A stretch of 64,000 bases of DNA, from positions 1 through 64,000 of the forward strand of contig NZ_SMAH01000012.1 in assembly GCF_004342625.1 (NCBI RefSeq), written 5' to 3'. The first letter of the stretch is position 1; every line of letters starts with the position of its first letter. Of this stretch, positions 38,853 through 49,801 are shown one piece after another. This DNA is from Tepidimonas ignava (lineage in GTDB: Bacteria > Pseudomonadota > Gammaproteobacteria > Burkholderiales > Burkholderiaceae_C). The notes beneath the pieces are model-generated. The model made no database searches. It was not told where the DNA came from and saw only the letters and a program-made list of their open reading frames with translations. The translations under genes and the position numbers were made by a program.

Positions 38853-40961
38853 TCACAGGTCGGTGATGCGCACGTCGGCGTGGGTGTGGATGTCGATGAC
38901 CCGGCAGTCGCCGCACATTTTGAGCCGCTCGGCCGCCGCCCCTTGAAACATCGGGTGCGCGGCCAGCCGCGCCAGCATCGTCTCCACCCCTTTGAGGGTG
39001 CCAAACGGTTTGCCACAGCGGATGCAGTGAAACGGCGGCTGCTCGTGCAGCACGCGCGGCTCGCGCCGCTGCGTGTGCAGCCACAAGCGCGGCTGCAGGA
39101 CCACCGCCTGCTCAGGACACGTGCGCACGCACAGGCCACACTGCACGCAATTTTTTTCGATGAAGCGCAGTTGCGGCGCCGCGGGATTGTCTTGCAGCGC
39201 GCCGGCGGGGCAGGCGCCCACGCAGCTCATGCACAGCGTGCAGCGCTCGGGGTCCACCTGCACCGTGCCCAGCGCCGCGCCCTCGCTGGGCAGCGCAATC
39301 GTGTCATCGGCGGGTCGCGCTGGAGCGTGGTCGATCAGGTGCTGCAGCGCCAGCTCCAGCGTGGCGCGCTTGTCCGCCAGCACCGCGTACGTGGCCGCCA
39401 CCGCCACGCCTTGGGCGGGCGGCAGCGTGCGGATGGTGGCGTCGAGCGCGGCCAGGTCACGCGCGTCGCGCGCCTGGACAAGGTGCATGTGCTGCCCGCT
39501 GTAACCTAGGCCGCTCAGCACCGCCTGGGCCTGCGCCAGTTGCGCTTGCAGCGCGTCGCGGTACTGAGGGGCTTCTTCGTCGGTGAGCAACAGCACCACC
39601 TGGCTGGCGCCGTAGGCGATGGCGCTGAGCCACAGCTCCAGCCCCGTGCTGGCCGTGTGCCACAGCGCCCACGGAATGACGCGGGCGGGCACCCCATGCA
39701 GCGCAGCGTCCAGCCGGGCCGCGCGGCCCCAGTCCTGCACCAGGCGCTGGCCGGCACCTTGGCTGTGCAGCAGCAGCACCGCGTCGCGTCCCCCGGCGGC
39801 ACGGTAGGTGTCCAACAGGGTTTTGATCGCGCGGCCCTGGTAGGCCGCGTCGGGGTAGGCGAAGGTGAGCGCCCCGCTGGGGCACACCGTGCTGCAGGCC
39901 CCACAGCCCACGCACAGGTGCGGCTCGACGACGATGCGGTTGTGCTGCGCGTCGCTGCGGATGGCGCTGGCCGAGCAGACGTCCACACACGCCTGGCAGC
40001 CGACGCGCTCGTTGCGGGCGTGCGCACACAGCCGCGGCTGGTAGCGGAAAAATTTGGGCTTGTCGAACGTGCCCACCAGGTCACGCAACGCCCACAGACG
40101 CTGCAACCGCTGCTCGGCGTCCAACGTGGGCGGCAGGTGCACGTACCCCTGGGGCAACGCGTGCTGCGTGAACGCCGGCTCGGACCGCAGGTCCAGCACG
40201 GCGTCGAACGTGGCCTGCTGCACCTCGGGGCTGCGGGTGAAGTCGATGGCGCCGGGGGCCTCGCACACACGCACGCAATCACGGTGGGCGCGGCACACGT
40301 TCAAGTCCACCTGGTAGTCCAAGCCGATGGCGCCTTCGGGGCAAGCCTGCACGCACGCGTTGCAGCGCGTGCACAGGTCCAGCGCGATGGGGTTGTCGTC
40401 CACCCATTGCAGCGTGAAGTCGCCCAGCCAACCCCGCAACGCGTGCACCCGCCCGGCCAGCACGGGGTGTTGGTGCGCCTGCGGCAGCGCCCCCCCTGTG
40501 CCCAACAGGGTCACCTGCCACACGTCGCTCAAGCGGTCGGCCAGCGCCGCCGCCTGCTCCAGCGGCCCCACGATCAACAGCCGACCCTGGCTGGTGTAGC
40601 GCACGGTCGGCACCGGTTCAGGTTCGGGCAGGCGCGCGGCGGCCAGCAACGCAGCCATCTTGGGCGTGGCGCGCTGCGCGTCGCGCGACCAGCCGCCGGT
40701 CTCGCGCACGTTGACGAAGCGGATCGGCCGCACGTCCGGCGGCGGCACCCCTTCGGTGGCGGCGGCCAATTCCGTGAACAAACGCTGCTCTTGGGTGCAG
40801 GCAACGATCAACTCATCGCCGTGGCGCGCCGCGCGTTGAAAGCTCGCCGCTTCGCGCCGACACAGGGCATGGTGCAGCACCACCGGGGTGCGCAGCGCAG
40901 CCTGCAGGGCCTGCGCGTCGATCGGTTGGGTGCGGTTGCAGGTACAGGCAAGGACGGTCAT
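38853..40961 (-). CDS. Multi-ferredoxin [4Fe-4S] protein of the fdh locus
   Basis: 702 residues, with at least six Cys clusters: CTRCNACVQACPEG, CRAHRDCVRVCE, CQACVDVCS, CVGCGACSTVCPSG, CTLCMSCVGACPAG and CVQCGLCVRTCPEQ, plus CIRCGKPFG near the end. A Rossmann-like segment starts RLLIVGPLEQAAALA. Similar proteins accompany DUF3305/DUF3306 genes beside formate dehydrogenases and are thought to supply electrons or help maturation. It has no signal peptide, so it is cytoplasmic. It overlaps the DUF3306 gene by 4 bp. Confidence 0.88.
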   Translation of the reverse strand: MTVLACTCNRTQPIDAQALQAALRTPVVLHHALCRREAASFQRAARHGDELIVACTQEQRLFTELAAATEGVPPPDVRPIRFVNVRETGGWSRDAQRATPKMAALLAAARLPEPEPVPTVRYTSQGRLLIVGPLEQAAALADRLSDVWQVTLLGTGGALPQAHQHPVLAGRVHALRGWLGDFTLQWVDDNPIALDLCTRCNACVQACPEGAIGLDYQVDLNVCRAHRDCVRVCEAPGAIDFTRSPEVQQATFDAVLDLRSEPAFTQHALPQGYVHLPPTLDAEQRLQRLWALRDLVGTFDKPKFFRYQPRLCAHARNERVGCQACVDVCSASAIRSDAQHNRIVVEPHLCVGCGACSTVCPSGALTFAYPDAAYQGRAIKTLLDTYRAAGGRDAVLLLHSQGAGQRLVQDWGRAARLDAALHGVPARVIPWALWHTASTGLELWLSAIAYGASQVVLLLTDEEAPQYRDALQAQLAQAQAVLSGLGYSGQHMHLVQARDARDLAALDATIRTLPPAQGVAVAATYAVLADKRATLELALQHLIDHAPARPADDTIALPSEGAALGTVQVDPERCTLCMSCVGACPAGALQDNPAAPQLRFIEKNCVQCGLCVRTCPEQAVVLQPRLWLHTQRREPRVLHEQPPFHCIRCGKPFGTLKGVETMLARLAAHPMFQGAAAERLKMCGDCRVIDIHTHADVRITDL

Positions 40962-41632
40962 GGGTGATCGGCTTGGGTGGTGGGCTCATCGCCGGCCGCG
41001 CCCCGCTCCGCGGCGGGGTCACCGGGCGGCCACGGCTGCGCCGCAGCCACCTCGGGCCGCGCCGCCTGGGGCTGCAGCGGCTGGGGTGACTGGGGCGGCT
41101 GCGCAGCGGCTGGCGCCGCGGCAGGGGCGGTTGGGGTGGCTTGCGCAGGCTCGGTGAACAGACCCATCACCTGCGCCGCCACCATGCGTTTGGCCAGCGC
41201 CAGCGGCAGCGGGTCGGGCCGGCTGTAGTCGTCGATGTAAACGTCGAGCCCATCCATCTGGTTGAAGTGCGGGTCGGCGAACAGCTTGCGCAGCGCGGCG
41301 TTGCGCACCTCCGGCGCCACCTCGGGCCGCACGAAGGGCCGGAAGTCCGACTGCGGCGTGAGCCGCTGCACGTCCTCCAGCGTCGGTGGAGGCGGCGGCG
41401 CCGGGGTTGGTGGTGTGGCCGGGGGGGCGGTGTCGAGGGGCGCGTCCAACGCTGCCCCGGGGACGGCCATCGGACGTGGCTCGGGCCCGGCGTCGGGCGC
41501 AGCCACACGGCTGGGCACCGCGGCGGGCGCGGGCGGCGCCGGATCGGCGTGGGCAGGCTCGGCACGACCCTGGCGCGCCTGCGCCTTGCGGCGCGACCAC
41601 CGCGACCAAAAGCTCTCGTCCGTCGGCGTCAT
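40958..41632 (-). CDS. DUF3306 protein
   Basis: 224 residues. The family core is visible: an N-terminal ESFWSRWSRRKAQARQG, then LTPQSDFRPFVRPEV, VRNAALRKLFADPHFNQMD and GLDVYIDDYSRPDPLP. The rest is Pro/Ala-rich and probably disordered. DUF3306 genes occur beside formate dehydrogenase maturation genes; no biochemical role is known to me. Overlaps of 4 bp with both neighbours indicate tight coupling. Confidence 0.85.
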   Translation of the reverse strand: MTPTDESFWSRWSRRKAQARQGRAEPAHADPAPPAPAAVPSRVAAPDAGPEPRPMAVPGAALDAPLDTAPPATPPTPAPPPPPTLEDVQRLTPQSDFRPFVRPEVAPEVRNAALRKLFADPHFNQMDGLDVYIDDYSRPDPLPLALAKRMVAAQVMGLFTEPAQATPTAPAAAPAAAQPPQSPQPLQPQAARPEVAAAQPWPPGDPAAERGAAGDEPTTQADHP

Positions 41633-42291
41633 CCTGCGCCCCCTCCTGCAGCGCCGCGCGGCGTGCCGGTGCTGATGCGCGCGGGCTGGCCGAAGCGGTC
41701 GGTCAACGGCCGGAAGCTGGCCGGACGCGCCCGCCGCTTGGGCTCGGGCTGGTGGTGGCGCTGCGCGTAGTCGGCCAACCAGCGCACCAGCGCGACCGGG
41801 GCGGCCACCTGATCCACACGCTCCTGCGCGTCGAGCCAGCGGCCGGCGTCGTGGTAGCTCAGCGTGACGATCAGCGGTTGCGCCAACCCGTCGTCGGTCT
41901 CGGGCTCACGCCACAGCACCCAAAAACACGGCGCGGGCGCGGTCACGTTGAGCAAGTAGCCCTCGGCGTCCTGCGGGTGCAGCGCCACGTTCAACGGTGC
42001 GTAGCCCCAATGCTGGACCCCGGGGGCCGCGCCGGCTTCGGGCTCCAGCGGCACGGCGGCCCCGGTTTGCCACTCGGCCGGCCACGGGGTGCACGCGATG
42101 CCGGGCGGCGCCTGCAGCACCTGCACGTCGGCCAGGGCCCAGCGCCACGGTTGCCAGCGCGCCATGGGGCCGCTGACCGGTTCGCGCCGCATCACCACCC
42201 CCACGCGCAGCGTGGGGGGCTGGCCGTCCGCAACGTTGTGGGGATGCGCCTGCACCCCCTGCGACAATGGCTTGGTCTCCACGGGGCGCAA
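41629..42291 (-). CDS. DUF3305 protein
   Basis: About 220 residues. RVGVVMRREPVSGPMARWQPWRWAL matches the opening of DUF3305 in pattern, given here in part (VVMRREPVSGPMARWQPW), and YLLNVTAPAPCFWVLWRE lies in the middle. It forms the first gene of the accessory operon DUF3305-DUF3306-ferredoxin-TorD. The start is uncertain: no ATG lies before the conserved part, and a TTG at 42291 or GTG at 42282 are candidates. The role in formate dehydrogenase assembly is inferred from location. Confidence 0.75.
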   Translation of the reverse strand: MRPVETKPLSQGVQAHPHNVADGQPPTLRVGVVMRREPVSGPMARWQPWRWALADVQVLQAPPGIACTPWPAEWQTGAAVPLEPEAGAAPGVQHWGYAPLNVALHPQDAEGYLLNVTAPAPCFWVLWREPETDDGLAQPLIVTLSYHDAGRWLDAQERVDQVAAPVALVRWLADYAQRHHQPEPKRRARPASFRPLTDRFGQPARISTGTPRGAAGGGAG

Positions 42292-42349
42292 TGTAGCGCA
42301 TCGGCGCGTGGCCGGGCACCAACCTTGGCGACAGCGGGGGTTTGCCGGT

Positions 42350-43642
42350 TCAGTACGTCTCCAGGTGCAGCCGCCCTTCGTCGCGCAGCTGGCACGTCAG
42401 CGCCTCCCAGTCCAGCCCGGCGCCGAGCGCGATGTCGCGCAGCGCCAGCAGCACACCCTCCTCCATCGCCCGCAGGCCGCAGACGTAAAAGTAGGCGTCG
42501 GGATCACGCAGCAGCTCGGCCAACGTGGCAGCCTGGGCGCGCATGGCGTCTTGCACGTACTGGCGGGGTTGGCCCGGCACGCGGCTGAAGGCGAAGTGCA
42601 CCTCGATGAAGTCGCGCGGCAGCTTTTGCAATGGGCCGAAGTACGGCAGCTCCTGCGGGGTGCGCGCACCGAAGAACAGCAGCAGCCGCCCGCCTTCAAA
42701 CTTGCCGCTGGCCCGCAGACGGCGGCGCCATTCGGTCATGGCCCGCATCGGCGCGCTGCCGGTACCGGTGCAGATCATCACGATGTGGCTGCGCGGGTGG
42801 TTGGGCATCAGGAAGCTGCTGCCGAACGGCCCGATGACCTCGACTTCGTCACCCACCTTGAGGTCGCACAGGTAGTTGGAGGCCACACCGCGCACCGGGT
42901 TGCCCTGGTGGTCGGTCAACACGCGCTTGACGGTCAACGACAGGTTGTTGTGGCCGGCGCGTTCGCCGTTGCGTGGGCTGGCCACCGAGTACTGGCGCGG
43001 GTGGTGCGGCCGGCCCTGGGCGTCGGTCCCGGGCGGGATGATGCCGATCGACTGGCCCTCCAGCACCGGGAACGGCATGGCGCCAAAATCGAGCACGATG
43101 TGGTGGGTGTCGTAGTCGGAGCCGACCTCGGTGACGCGCAGGTTGCCCACGCAGGTGGCGCGCACCGACTTGCGCGCCGCGCGCGGCCCGTACAGGTTGA
43201 CGTAGGGGTGGGCCGCCGACCACGGGGGCACGGTGGCGCCCAGCGTCGCGCCGCTGAGGGCGGCCGGCTCGGGTTGCAACGCCGCCGAGGCCACCGAGGG
43301 TTGCGCCGCGCGCGCCAGCACGGCCTCGGTCTGCGCCGCTGCCTCCGCCCCCAGGCTGGCCAGCTCGGCCTCGGGCAGCGGTGGGGGCAGTTCGTCCCAC
43401 CCCAACTGCTCGGTCACGCTGTAGGTCCGGCCACGGGGCACGAGCCGCCAGTTGTCGATGGCACCGGTCGGGCACGGTGGCACGCAGGCCATGCAGGCGT
43501 TGCACTTGTCCGCATCGACGACGTAGTTGCGGCCGTCGTGCGTGATCGCCCCGATCGGGCACGTGGCCTCGCAGGTGTTGCAGCGAATGCAGATCTCGGG
43601 GTCGATCAGGTGCTGCTGCACGACGGTGGCGGCGGCGTCCAT
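42350..43642 (-). CDS. boxA: Benzoyl-CoA 2,3-epoxidase reductase component BoxA
   Basis: 430 residues. Two [4Fe-4S] clusters, [14 protein letters not shown] and [14 protein letters not shown], precede a ferredoxin-NADP reductase module with the FAD motif [11 protein letters not shown] and the pyridine-nucleotide motif [14 protein letters not shown]. BoxA passes electrons from NADPH to BoxB for epoxidation of benzoyl-CoA. It is 9 bp after boxB in the boxC-boxB-boxA order. Confidence 0.96.
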   Translation of the reverse strand: MDAAATVVQQHLIDPEICIRCNTCEATCPIGAITHDGRNYVVDADKCNACMACVPPCPTGAIDNWRLVPRGRTYSVTEQLGWDELPPPLPEAELASLGAEAAAQTEAVLARAAQPSVASAALQPEPAALSGATLGATVPPWSAAHPYVNLYGPRAARKSVRATCVGNLRVTEVGSDYDTHHIVLDFGAMPFPVLEGQSIGIIPPGTDAQGRPHHPRQYSVASPRNGERAGHNNLSLTVKRVLTDHQGNPVRGVASNYLCDLKVGDEVEVIGPFGSSFLMPNHPRSHIVMICTGTGSAPMRAMTEWRRRLRASGKFEGGRLLLFFGARTPQELPYFGPLQKLPRDFIEVHFAFSRVPGQPRQYVQDAMRAQAATLAELLRDPDAYFYVCGLRAMEEGVLLALRDIALGAGLDWEALTCQLRDEGRLHLETY

Positions 43643-43651
43643 CGTTGGCCC

Positions 43652-45079
<1,428 letters not shown>

Positions 45080-45145
45080 GAGGGTCTCCTGCTGACCAGG
45101 GGGCAAGGGTGGGATGGGTTGGGGGCTGAGGGGAGCAGCGGCGCT

Positions 45146-46819
45146 TCAGACGCGCTGCCAGTCGAACTGGGCTTTGTCGCCTTTGCCGTACACCTTGAGC
45201 GCGCCTTTGTCGCCGACGGCGTTGGGCCGCTGGAAGATCCAGTTCTGCCACGCCGACAGTCGCCCGAAGATGCGCGTGACCATCGTTTCCGGTCCGCCAA
45301 AGCGCAGGTTGGCTTCCAGACCGGTGAGTGCGTCGGGCGACATGGCGGCACGCTCCTCCAGCACCAGGCGCACCTCGTCGGCCCAGTCGATGTCGTCCAG
45401 CGCCGCGGTCACGAGCCCCAGCGCCGCGGCTTGATCACCGTCCAGGGGCTGGCCCGCCGCAGCACGCGCCGCCTGCAGGGGTTCGGCTTCGTCGTAAAAG
45501 CGGCGCTGCAGCCGGCTGCGGTCGTTGACCATCGGGTAGCGGCCGAAGTTGGCGTCGGCGTGCAGCGTCAGGTGCGGGGCACGCTGCGGCTCATCGGGCA
45601 ACACCAGCATGTAGCTGCGGTCGGCGGCCAGGGCCAGCTCGGCCAGCGTGCCGGCGAAGCACGAGCCCGGCTCGATCAGTGCGATCAAGCTGCGCGACGA
45701 CACATCCAGGCGCGCCAGCGTGCGCCGCAGCAAGCCCGTGGTGGCGCGCACGAACCAGTGCCCGGCGTGCGCTTGCAGGGCCTCGTCGCAGGCCAGCACC
45801 GCCGCGGCGTCGCCCTCGGTGCGCAGCACCCAGGTGCCGAGGGTCAGCTCGTTGGTGCGCAGGTGCAAGATGGCGTCGTCCAGCTCACGGCCCATGGCCA
45901 GCGGCCACCAATCGGCCCCCGCGGCCAGGATGCCGTCCAGCGCGGTGGGTAGGGCCGCGTCCGGCGCACGCACGGTCAGCGTCGCCACGCGCCGGGCGCG
46001 GTCGATGTCCACCTGCACGTGCCGGTAGCGCACGCCGTCATCGCTGAAGGTGCGCTGCAACGGCGGCAGCGCCACCCCTTGCGCGTCGGCCGGGCGGTCG
46101 CTGCCGGCGGCCAGCCGCAGCGCGCGCTCGCGCACCGTCTGCGCAAACACGGCCGGCTTGGCGATGGCGTCGACCAGCCGCCACTCGACGGCGCGCTGGC
46201 CGCGCACGCCTTCGACGCTGGTGCAAAAGACATCGGCCAGGTCGTGGCGCACGCGGCGCTTGTCGGTCAAGCGTGTCAGCCCACCGGTGCCCGGCAGCAC
46301 GCCCAGCAACGGCACCTCCGGCAGGCTCACGGCGCTGGAGCGGTCGTCCACCAGCACGATGTCGTCGCAGGCCAGCGCCAGCTCGTAGCCGCCACCGGCG
46401 CACGCGCCGTTGAGCGCTGCGAGGAACTTCAGGCCCTCATGGCGGCTGGAGTCTTCCATGCCGTTGCGCGTTTCGTTGGTGAACTTGCAAAAGTTCACTT
46501 TCCAGGCGTGCGACGACAGGCCCAACATGAAGATGTTGGCGCCCGAGCAAAACACCCGGTCCTTGAGGCTGGTGAGCACCACCGTGCGCACCTGCGGGTG
46601 CTCGAAGCGGATGCGGTTGAGCGCGTCGTGCAGCTCGATGTCCACGCCCAGGTCGTAGCTGTTGAGCTTGAGCTTGTAGCCGGGGCGCAGGCCCCCTTCT
46701 TCATCGATGTCGAGCGACAGCGTGGCGATGGGCCCATCCACCTCCAGACGCAGGTGACGGTACTGGCTTGGGTGGGTTTGGTAGTCGACGATGGGGTCGG
46801 TGCGCGGGTTGGTGGTCAT
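45146..46819 (-). CDS. boxC: 2,3-epoxybenzoyl-CoA dihydrolase BoxC
   Basis: 557 residues, the usual length of BoxC, a duplicated crotonase-fold enzyme that opens the epoxybenzoyl-CoA ring hydrolytically and releases formate. The oxyanion-hole region is NGACAGGGYELALACDDIVL, followed by LPGTGGLTRLTDKRR. The formate made here may be a substrate for the formate dehydrogenase encoded nearby; this link is inference. Its promoter contains BoxR-type operators. Confidence 0.96.
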   Translation of the reverse strand: MTTNPRTDPIVDYQTHPSQYRHLRLEVDGPIATLSLDIDEEGGLRPGYKLKLNSYDLGVDIELHDALNRIRFEHPQVRTVVLTSLKDRVFCSGANIFMLGLSSHAWKVNFCKFTNETRNGMEDSSRHEGLKFLAALNGACAGGGYELALACDDIVLVDDRSSAVSLPEVPLLGVLPGTGGLTRLTDKRRVRHDLADVFCTSVEGVRGQRAVEWRLVDAIAKPAVFAQTVRERALRLAAGSDRPADAQGVALPPLQRTFSDDGVRYRHVQVDIDRARRVATLTVRAPDAALPTALDGILAAGADWWPLAMGRELDDAILHLRTNELTLGTWVLRTEGDAAAVLACDEALQAHAGHWFVRATTGLLRRTLARLDVSSRSLIALIEPGSCFAGTLAELALAADRSYMLVLPDEPQRAPHLTLHADANFGRYPMVNDRSRLQRRFYDEAEPLQAARAAAGQPLDGDQAAALGLVTAALDDIDWADEVRLVLEERAAMSPDALTGLEANLRFGGPETMVTRIFGRLSAWQNWIFQRPNAVGDKGALKVYGKGDKAQFDWQRV

Positions 46820-46857
46820 GGCAGGCGGCTCGCGTGGGTCGGGAGGGGGTCGCAAGA

Positions 46858-46912
46858 TGCATCATCGTGCATCCTTGGTGTGCATGATAGTGCACATTGC
46901 CAGCCCGCGCAA
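46858..46912 (-). promoter_or_regulatory. boxC promoter with two BoxR operators
   Basis: TGCA-N6-TGCA occurs twice, at 46858-46871 and 46881-46894. This is the known BoxR target pattern. On the minus strand a -35 TTGCGC (46907-46912) and a -10 TATCAT (46884-46889) are spaced 17 bp, and the -10 lies inside the second operator. Repression by BoxR, relieved by benzoyl-CoA, would follow. Confidence 0.8.
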
Positions 46913-46961
46913 GCACCACCGATCGCCTCGCCATCGGGATAAACCCTAATCCCGCGCGCCG

Positions 46962-47969
46962 TCACACGCGCTGCGCCTCCTTGTGCAGCAAGGCCTGCAC
47001 CTCGCGCAACAGCAAGGCAAAGGTGGCCTCCAGCGGCTGTGCGCTGGTGTCGATGGTCAGGTCCGCCTTGGCGTAAAAGGCCGAGCGCCCAGCCAGGATG
47101 CGGCGCAGGTCTTCCATCGCCTCGGGGCTGGCCGCCATCGGACGCAGGTCGCCCTGTTCAGCCACGCGTCGCATGTGGTCGGCCGGGTCGGCTTTGAGCC
47201 ACACCGTCGTGCAGTGCTGCAGCAGCAGGTTGAAGTTGGTCGGGTCCGACACCAGGCCGCCTGGCGTGGCGATCACCACCTCGGGGTAGATTTGGATGGC
47301 CTCCTCCAGCGCGCGGCGTTCGTAGCGACGGTACGCCGCCGCCCCGTAGAGGTTGTGGATCTCGCTGATGCTGCACCCGGCGAACTGCTCGATTTCGCGG
47401 CTGAGTTCGATGAACGGGTAGCCCAGCGCCTCGGCCAGGCGTCGGCCCAGCGTGGACTTGCCCGCCCCACGCAGGCCAATGAGGGCAATGCGCCCCTGCC
47501 GCCCCACGTTGTCCACCCCACCTTGCGCGCCCAGCAGCTCGACCAACTTGTGCCGCACCCGGCGCAGCTCGGCTTCGTCGCGGCCCTGCAGCAGCTCGCG
47601 GATCAACAACCACTCCGGCGAGCTGGTGCTGATGTCACCGAGCAGCTCGGCCAGCGGGCATTGCAGCGCACGCGCCACCTGCAGCAGCACCAGGATCGAC
47701 GCGTTGCCCGCGCCGTACTCCAGATTGGCCAGGTGACGCTCCGACACATCCGCCGCCAGCGCCACGGCCTTGCGCGTCATGCCACGGCGCGCGCGCAGCA
47801 GCCGCACGCGCTCGCCCAACGCCACCAGAAAGGGCACGCGCGGCTCCCCACCGGCGGGGTCGGGCTGGGGTTCGGTCACGGTGGGCAGCGTGAGCTGCAA
47901 CACCGGGTCGGGGTGCGCCTCGGGCGCAGGTGCGCGACGGCGCGCAGGATCGAAGTCGTTGGGCTTCAA
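46962..47969 (-). CDS. boxR: Benzoyl-CoA-responsive repressor BoxR
   Basis: About 335 residues from a TTG at 47969; a GTG at 47903 would give 313, closer to known BoxR. The N-terminal XRE helix-turn-helix is MTRKAVALAADVSERHLANL. The C-terminal shikimate-kinase-like domain has the P-loop ALIGLRGAGKSTLGRRL and binds benzoyl-CoA in the family. An in-frame ATG at 48080 is unlikely because it would place the gene over the bclA-side operators. The gene is divergent from bclA and lies between the two operator regions it should control. Confidence 0.9.
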   Translation of the reverse strand: MKPNDFDPARRRAPAPEAHPDPVLQLTLPTVTEPQPDPAGGEPRVPFLVALGERVRLLRARRGMTRKAVALAADVSERHLANLEYGAGNASILVLLQVARALQCPLAELLGDISTSSPEWLLIRELLQGRDEAELRRVRHKLVELLGAQGGVDNVGRQGRIALIGLRGAGKSTLGRRLAEALGYPFIELSREIEQFAGCSISEIHNLYGAAAYRRYERRALEEAIQIYPEVVIATPGGLVSDPTNFNLLLQHCTTVWLKADPADHMRRVAEQGDLRPMAASPEAMEDLRRILAGRSAFYAKADLTIDTSAQPLEATFALLLREVQALLHKEAQRV

Positions 47970-48039
47970 GATCGTATCCAGGTCGGGAGGGCGGTCCCAC
48001 CATCCGGGAAAACCCGAATGGCCTAAGCCGCCACAAACA

Positions 48040-48087
48040 TGCAGTATCGTGCATGTCGCACCGCACGCACGATGGTGCATTTATAAC
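48040..48087 (+). promoter_or_regulatory. BoxR operator pair before the benzoate-CoA ligase gene
   Basis: TGCA-N6-TGCA is at 48040-48053, and a one-mismatch copy, CGCA-N6-TGCA, at 48066-48079. A -10-like TATAAC follows at 48082-48087. The layout mirrors the boxC promoter (copies 26 bp apart here and 23 bp there). The gap also serves boxR on the other strand, so BoxR may autoregulate. Confidence 0.75.
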
Positions 48088-48160
48088 CGCAACCGCCGGG
48101 CGTGAACAGCACCACGCTGCACCTGCTGTCCACGCCACCCGACCACGAGGAGACATCACC

Positions 48161-49783
48161 ATGCCACCCGCCCTGCCCCCGGCCCCGCCGGAACGCTTCA
48201 ACTTCGCCGCCCACCTGCTGACGCGCAACGCCGCGCACCCCGAGCGCCCGGCCCTGATCGACGACGTGGGCGAGCTCAGCTACGGCGCGCTGCACGAGCG
48301 GGTGCGCCGCTGCGCCCAAGCGTTGCGCGCGCTGGGGCTGCGCCGCGAAGAACGCGTGCTGCTGCTGATGCACGACAGCAGCGACTGGGTGGTGGCGTTT
48401 CTGGGCTGCCTGTACGCCGGTGTGGTGCCGGTGGCCGTCAACACGCTGCTGACCGCCGACGACTACGCCTACCAGCTGCGCCACGCGCGTGTGCAGGCCG
48501 CCCTGGTGTCCGCCGCGTTGCTGCCCACGCTGGCGCAGGCGTTGCAACAAGGCGGGCACGAGGTGCACAGCGTCGTGGTCAGCCGTGGCAGCACCGACGC
48601 CGCGCAGCCCGGCGGCGTGGCCCTGCACGCCTTCGACGCCTGGCTGGACGCCCACCCTCCTGCCAACGCCGCCGCCGACACCCACGGGGACGAGCCGGCG
48701 TTTTGGCTGTACTCGTCCGGCTCCACCGGCCGACCCAAGGGCACCGTGCACACCCACGCCAACCTGTACTGGACGGCGGAGCTGTACGGACGTGGGGTGC
48801 TTGGGCTGCAAGCCCATGACCTGGTGTTCTCGGCGGCCAAACTGTTCTTTGCGTATGGCTTGGGCAACGCGCTGAGTTTCCCGCTCAGCGTCGGCGCCAG
48901 CGTCGTGCTGATGGCCGAGCGCCCCACGCCAACCGCGGTGTTCGCCCGGTTGACGGGCAACACCCCCACCTTGGCCGGGCGGCGGCCCACCGTTTTTTAC
49001 GGCGCCCCCACCGGCTACGCGGGCATGCTGGCGCACCCCGAGCTCCCCGAGCGGCACCACGTCGGCTTGCGCTTGTGCTCGTCGGCCGGCGAAGCGCTGC
49101 CGCGCGACATCGGCGAGCGCTGGGCGGCGCACTTCGGCGTCGACATCATCGACGGCATTGGCTCCACGGAGATGCTGCACATCTACTGCTCCAACCGCCC
49201 TGGTGCGGTGGCCTACGGCACCAGCGGCACGCCGGTGCCCGGCTACGAACTGGAAATCCGCGGCGAAGACGGCTTGCCCATGGCGCCCAACCCCGACGGC
49301 TCGATCGACGTCGGCGACCTGTACGTGCGCGGCCCCAGCGCGGCGCTGATGTACTGGAACGACCGCGAGCGCTCGCGTCAGACGTTTCAGGGCGCGTGGA
49401 CGCGCACCGGTGACAAGTACACGCGCGACGCCCACGGCCGCTACATCTACGCCGGTCGCAACGACGATATGCTCAAAGTCAGCGGCATTTACGTGTCGCC
49501 GTTCGAGGTGGAAGCGACGCTGGTGCGCCACCCAGCCGTGCTGGAAGCCGCGGTCATCGGCATCACCGACGCCGACGGCCTGACCAAAACCAAAGCCTAC
49601 GTCGTGCTGCGCCCCGGCGCCAGCGCCACCGCCGAGGAGATCCAGGCGCACTGCAAACAGCACTTGGCGCCGTTCAAATACCCGCGCGCCATCGCGTTCG
49701 TGCCGGAACTGCCCAAAACCGCCACCGGCAAGATCCAGCGCTTCCGCTTGCGCGAGTGGGAAGCGCAGCGCACGGCCGCTTGA
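48161..49783 (+). CDS. bclA: Benzoate-CoA ligase
   Basis: 540 residues. It activates benzoate to benzoyl-CoA with ATP and CoA, the entry step of the box pathway. The adenylation motifs are LYSSGSTGRPKGTVHTH, GSTEMLHIYCSNRP and the terminal KTATGKIQRFRLREW with the catalytic Lys. The ATG at 48161 has GAGGAG about 9 bp upstream. It is divergent from boxR and converges on the flagellar genes. Minor activity on related aryl acids is possible. Confidence 0.95.
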   Translation: MPPALPPAPPERFNFAAHLLTRNAAHPERPALIDDVGELSYGALHERVRRCAQALRALGLRREERVLLLMHDSSDWVVAFLGCLYAGVVPVAVNTLLTADDYAYQLRHARVQAALVSAALLPTLAQALQQGGHEVHSVVVSRGSTDAAQPGGVALHAFDAWLDAHPPANAAADTHGDEPAFWLYSSGSTGRPKGTVHTHANLYWTAELYGRGVLGLQAHDLVFSAAKLFFAYGLGNALSFPLSVGASVVLMAERPTPTAVFARLTGNTPTLAGRRPTVFYGAPTGYAGMLAHPELPERHHVGLRLCSSAGEALPRDIGERWAAHFGVDIIDGIGSTEMLHIYCSNRPGAVAYGTSGTPVPGYELEIRGEDGLPMAPNPDGSIDVGDLYVRGPSAALMYWNDRERSRQTFQGAWTRTGDKYTRDAHGRYIYAGRNDDMLKVSGIYVSPFEVEATLVRHPAVLEAAVIGITDADGLTKTKAYVVLRPGASATAEEIQAHCKQHLAPFKYPRAIAFVPELPKTATGKIQRFRLREWEAQRTAA

Positions 49784-49801
49784 AAGCCGCGAGGCACCGC
49801 G

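Noticed and set aside
47970-48080. Longer boxR start at the ATG at 48080
   Set aside because: It would run the coding region across the operator pair and add residues with no resemblance to BoxR.
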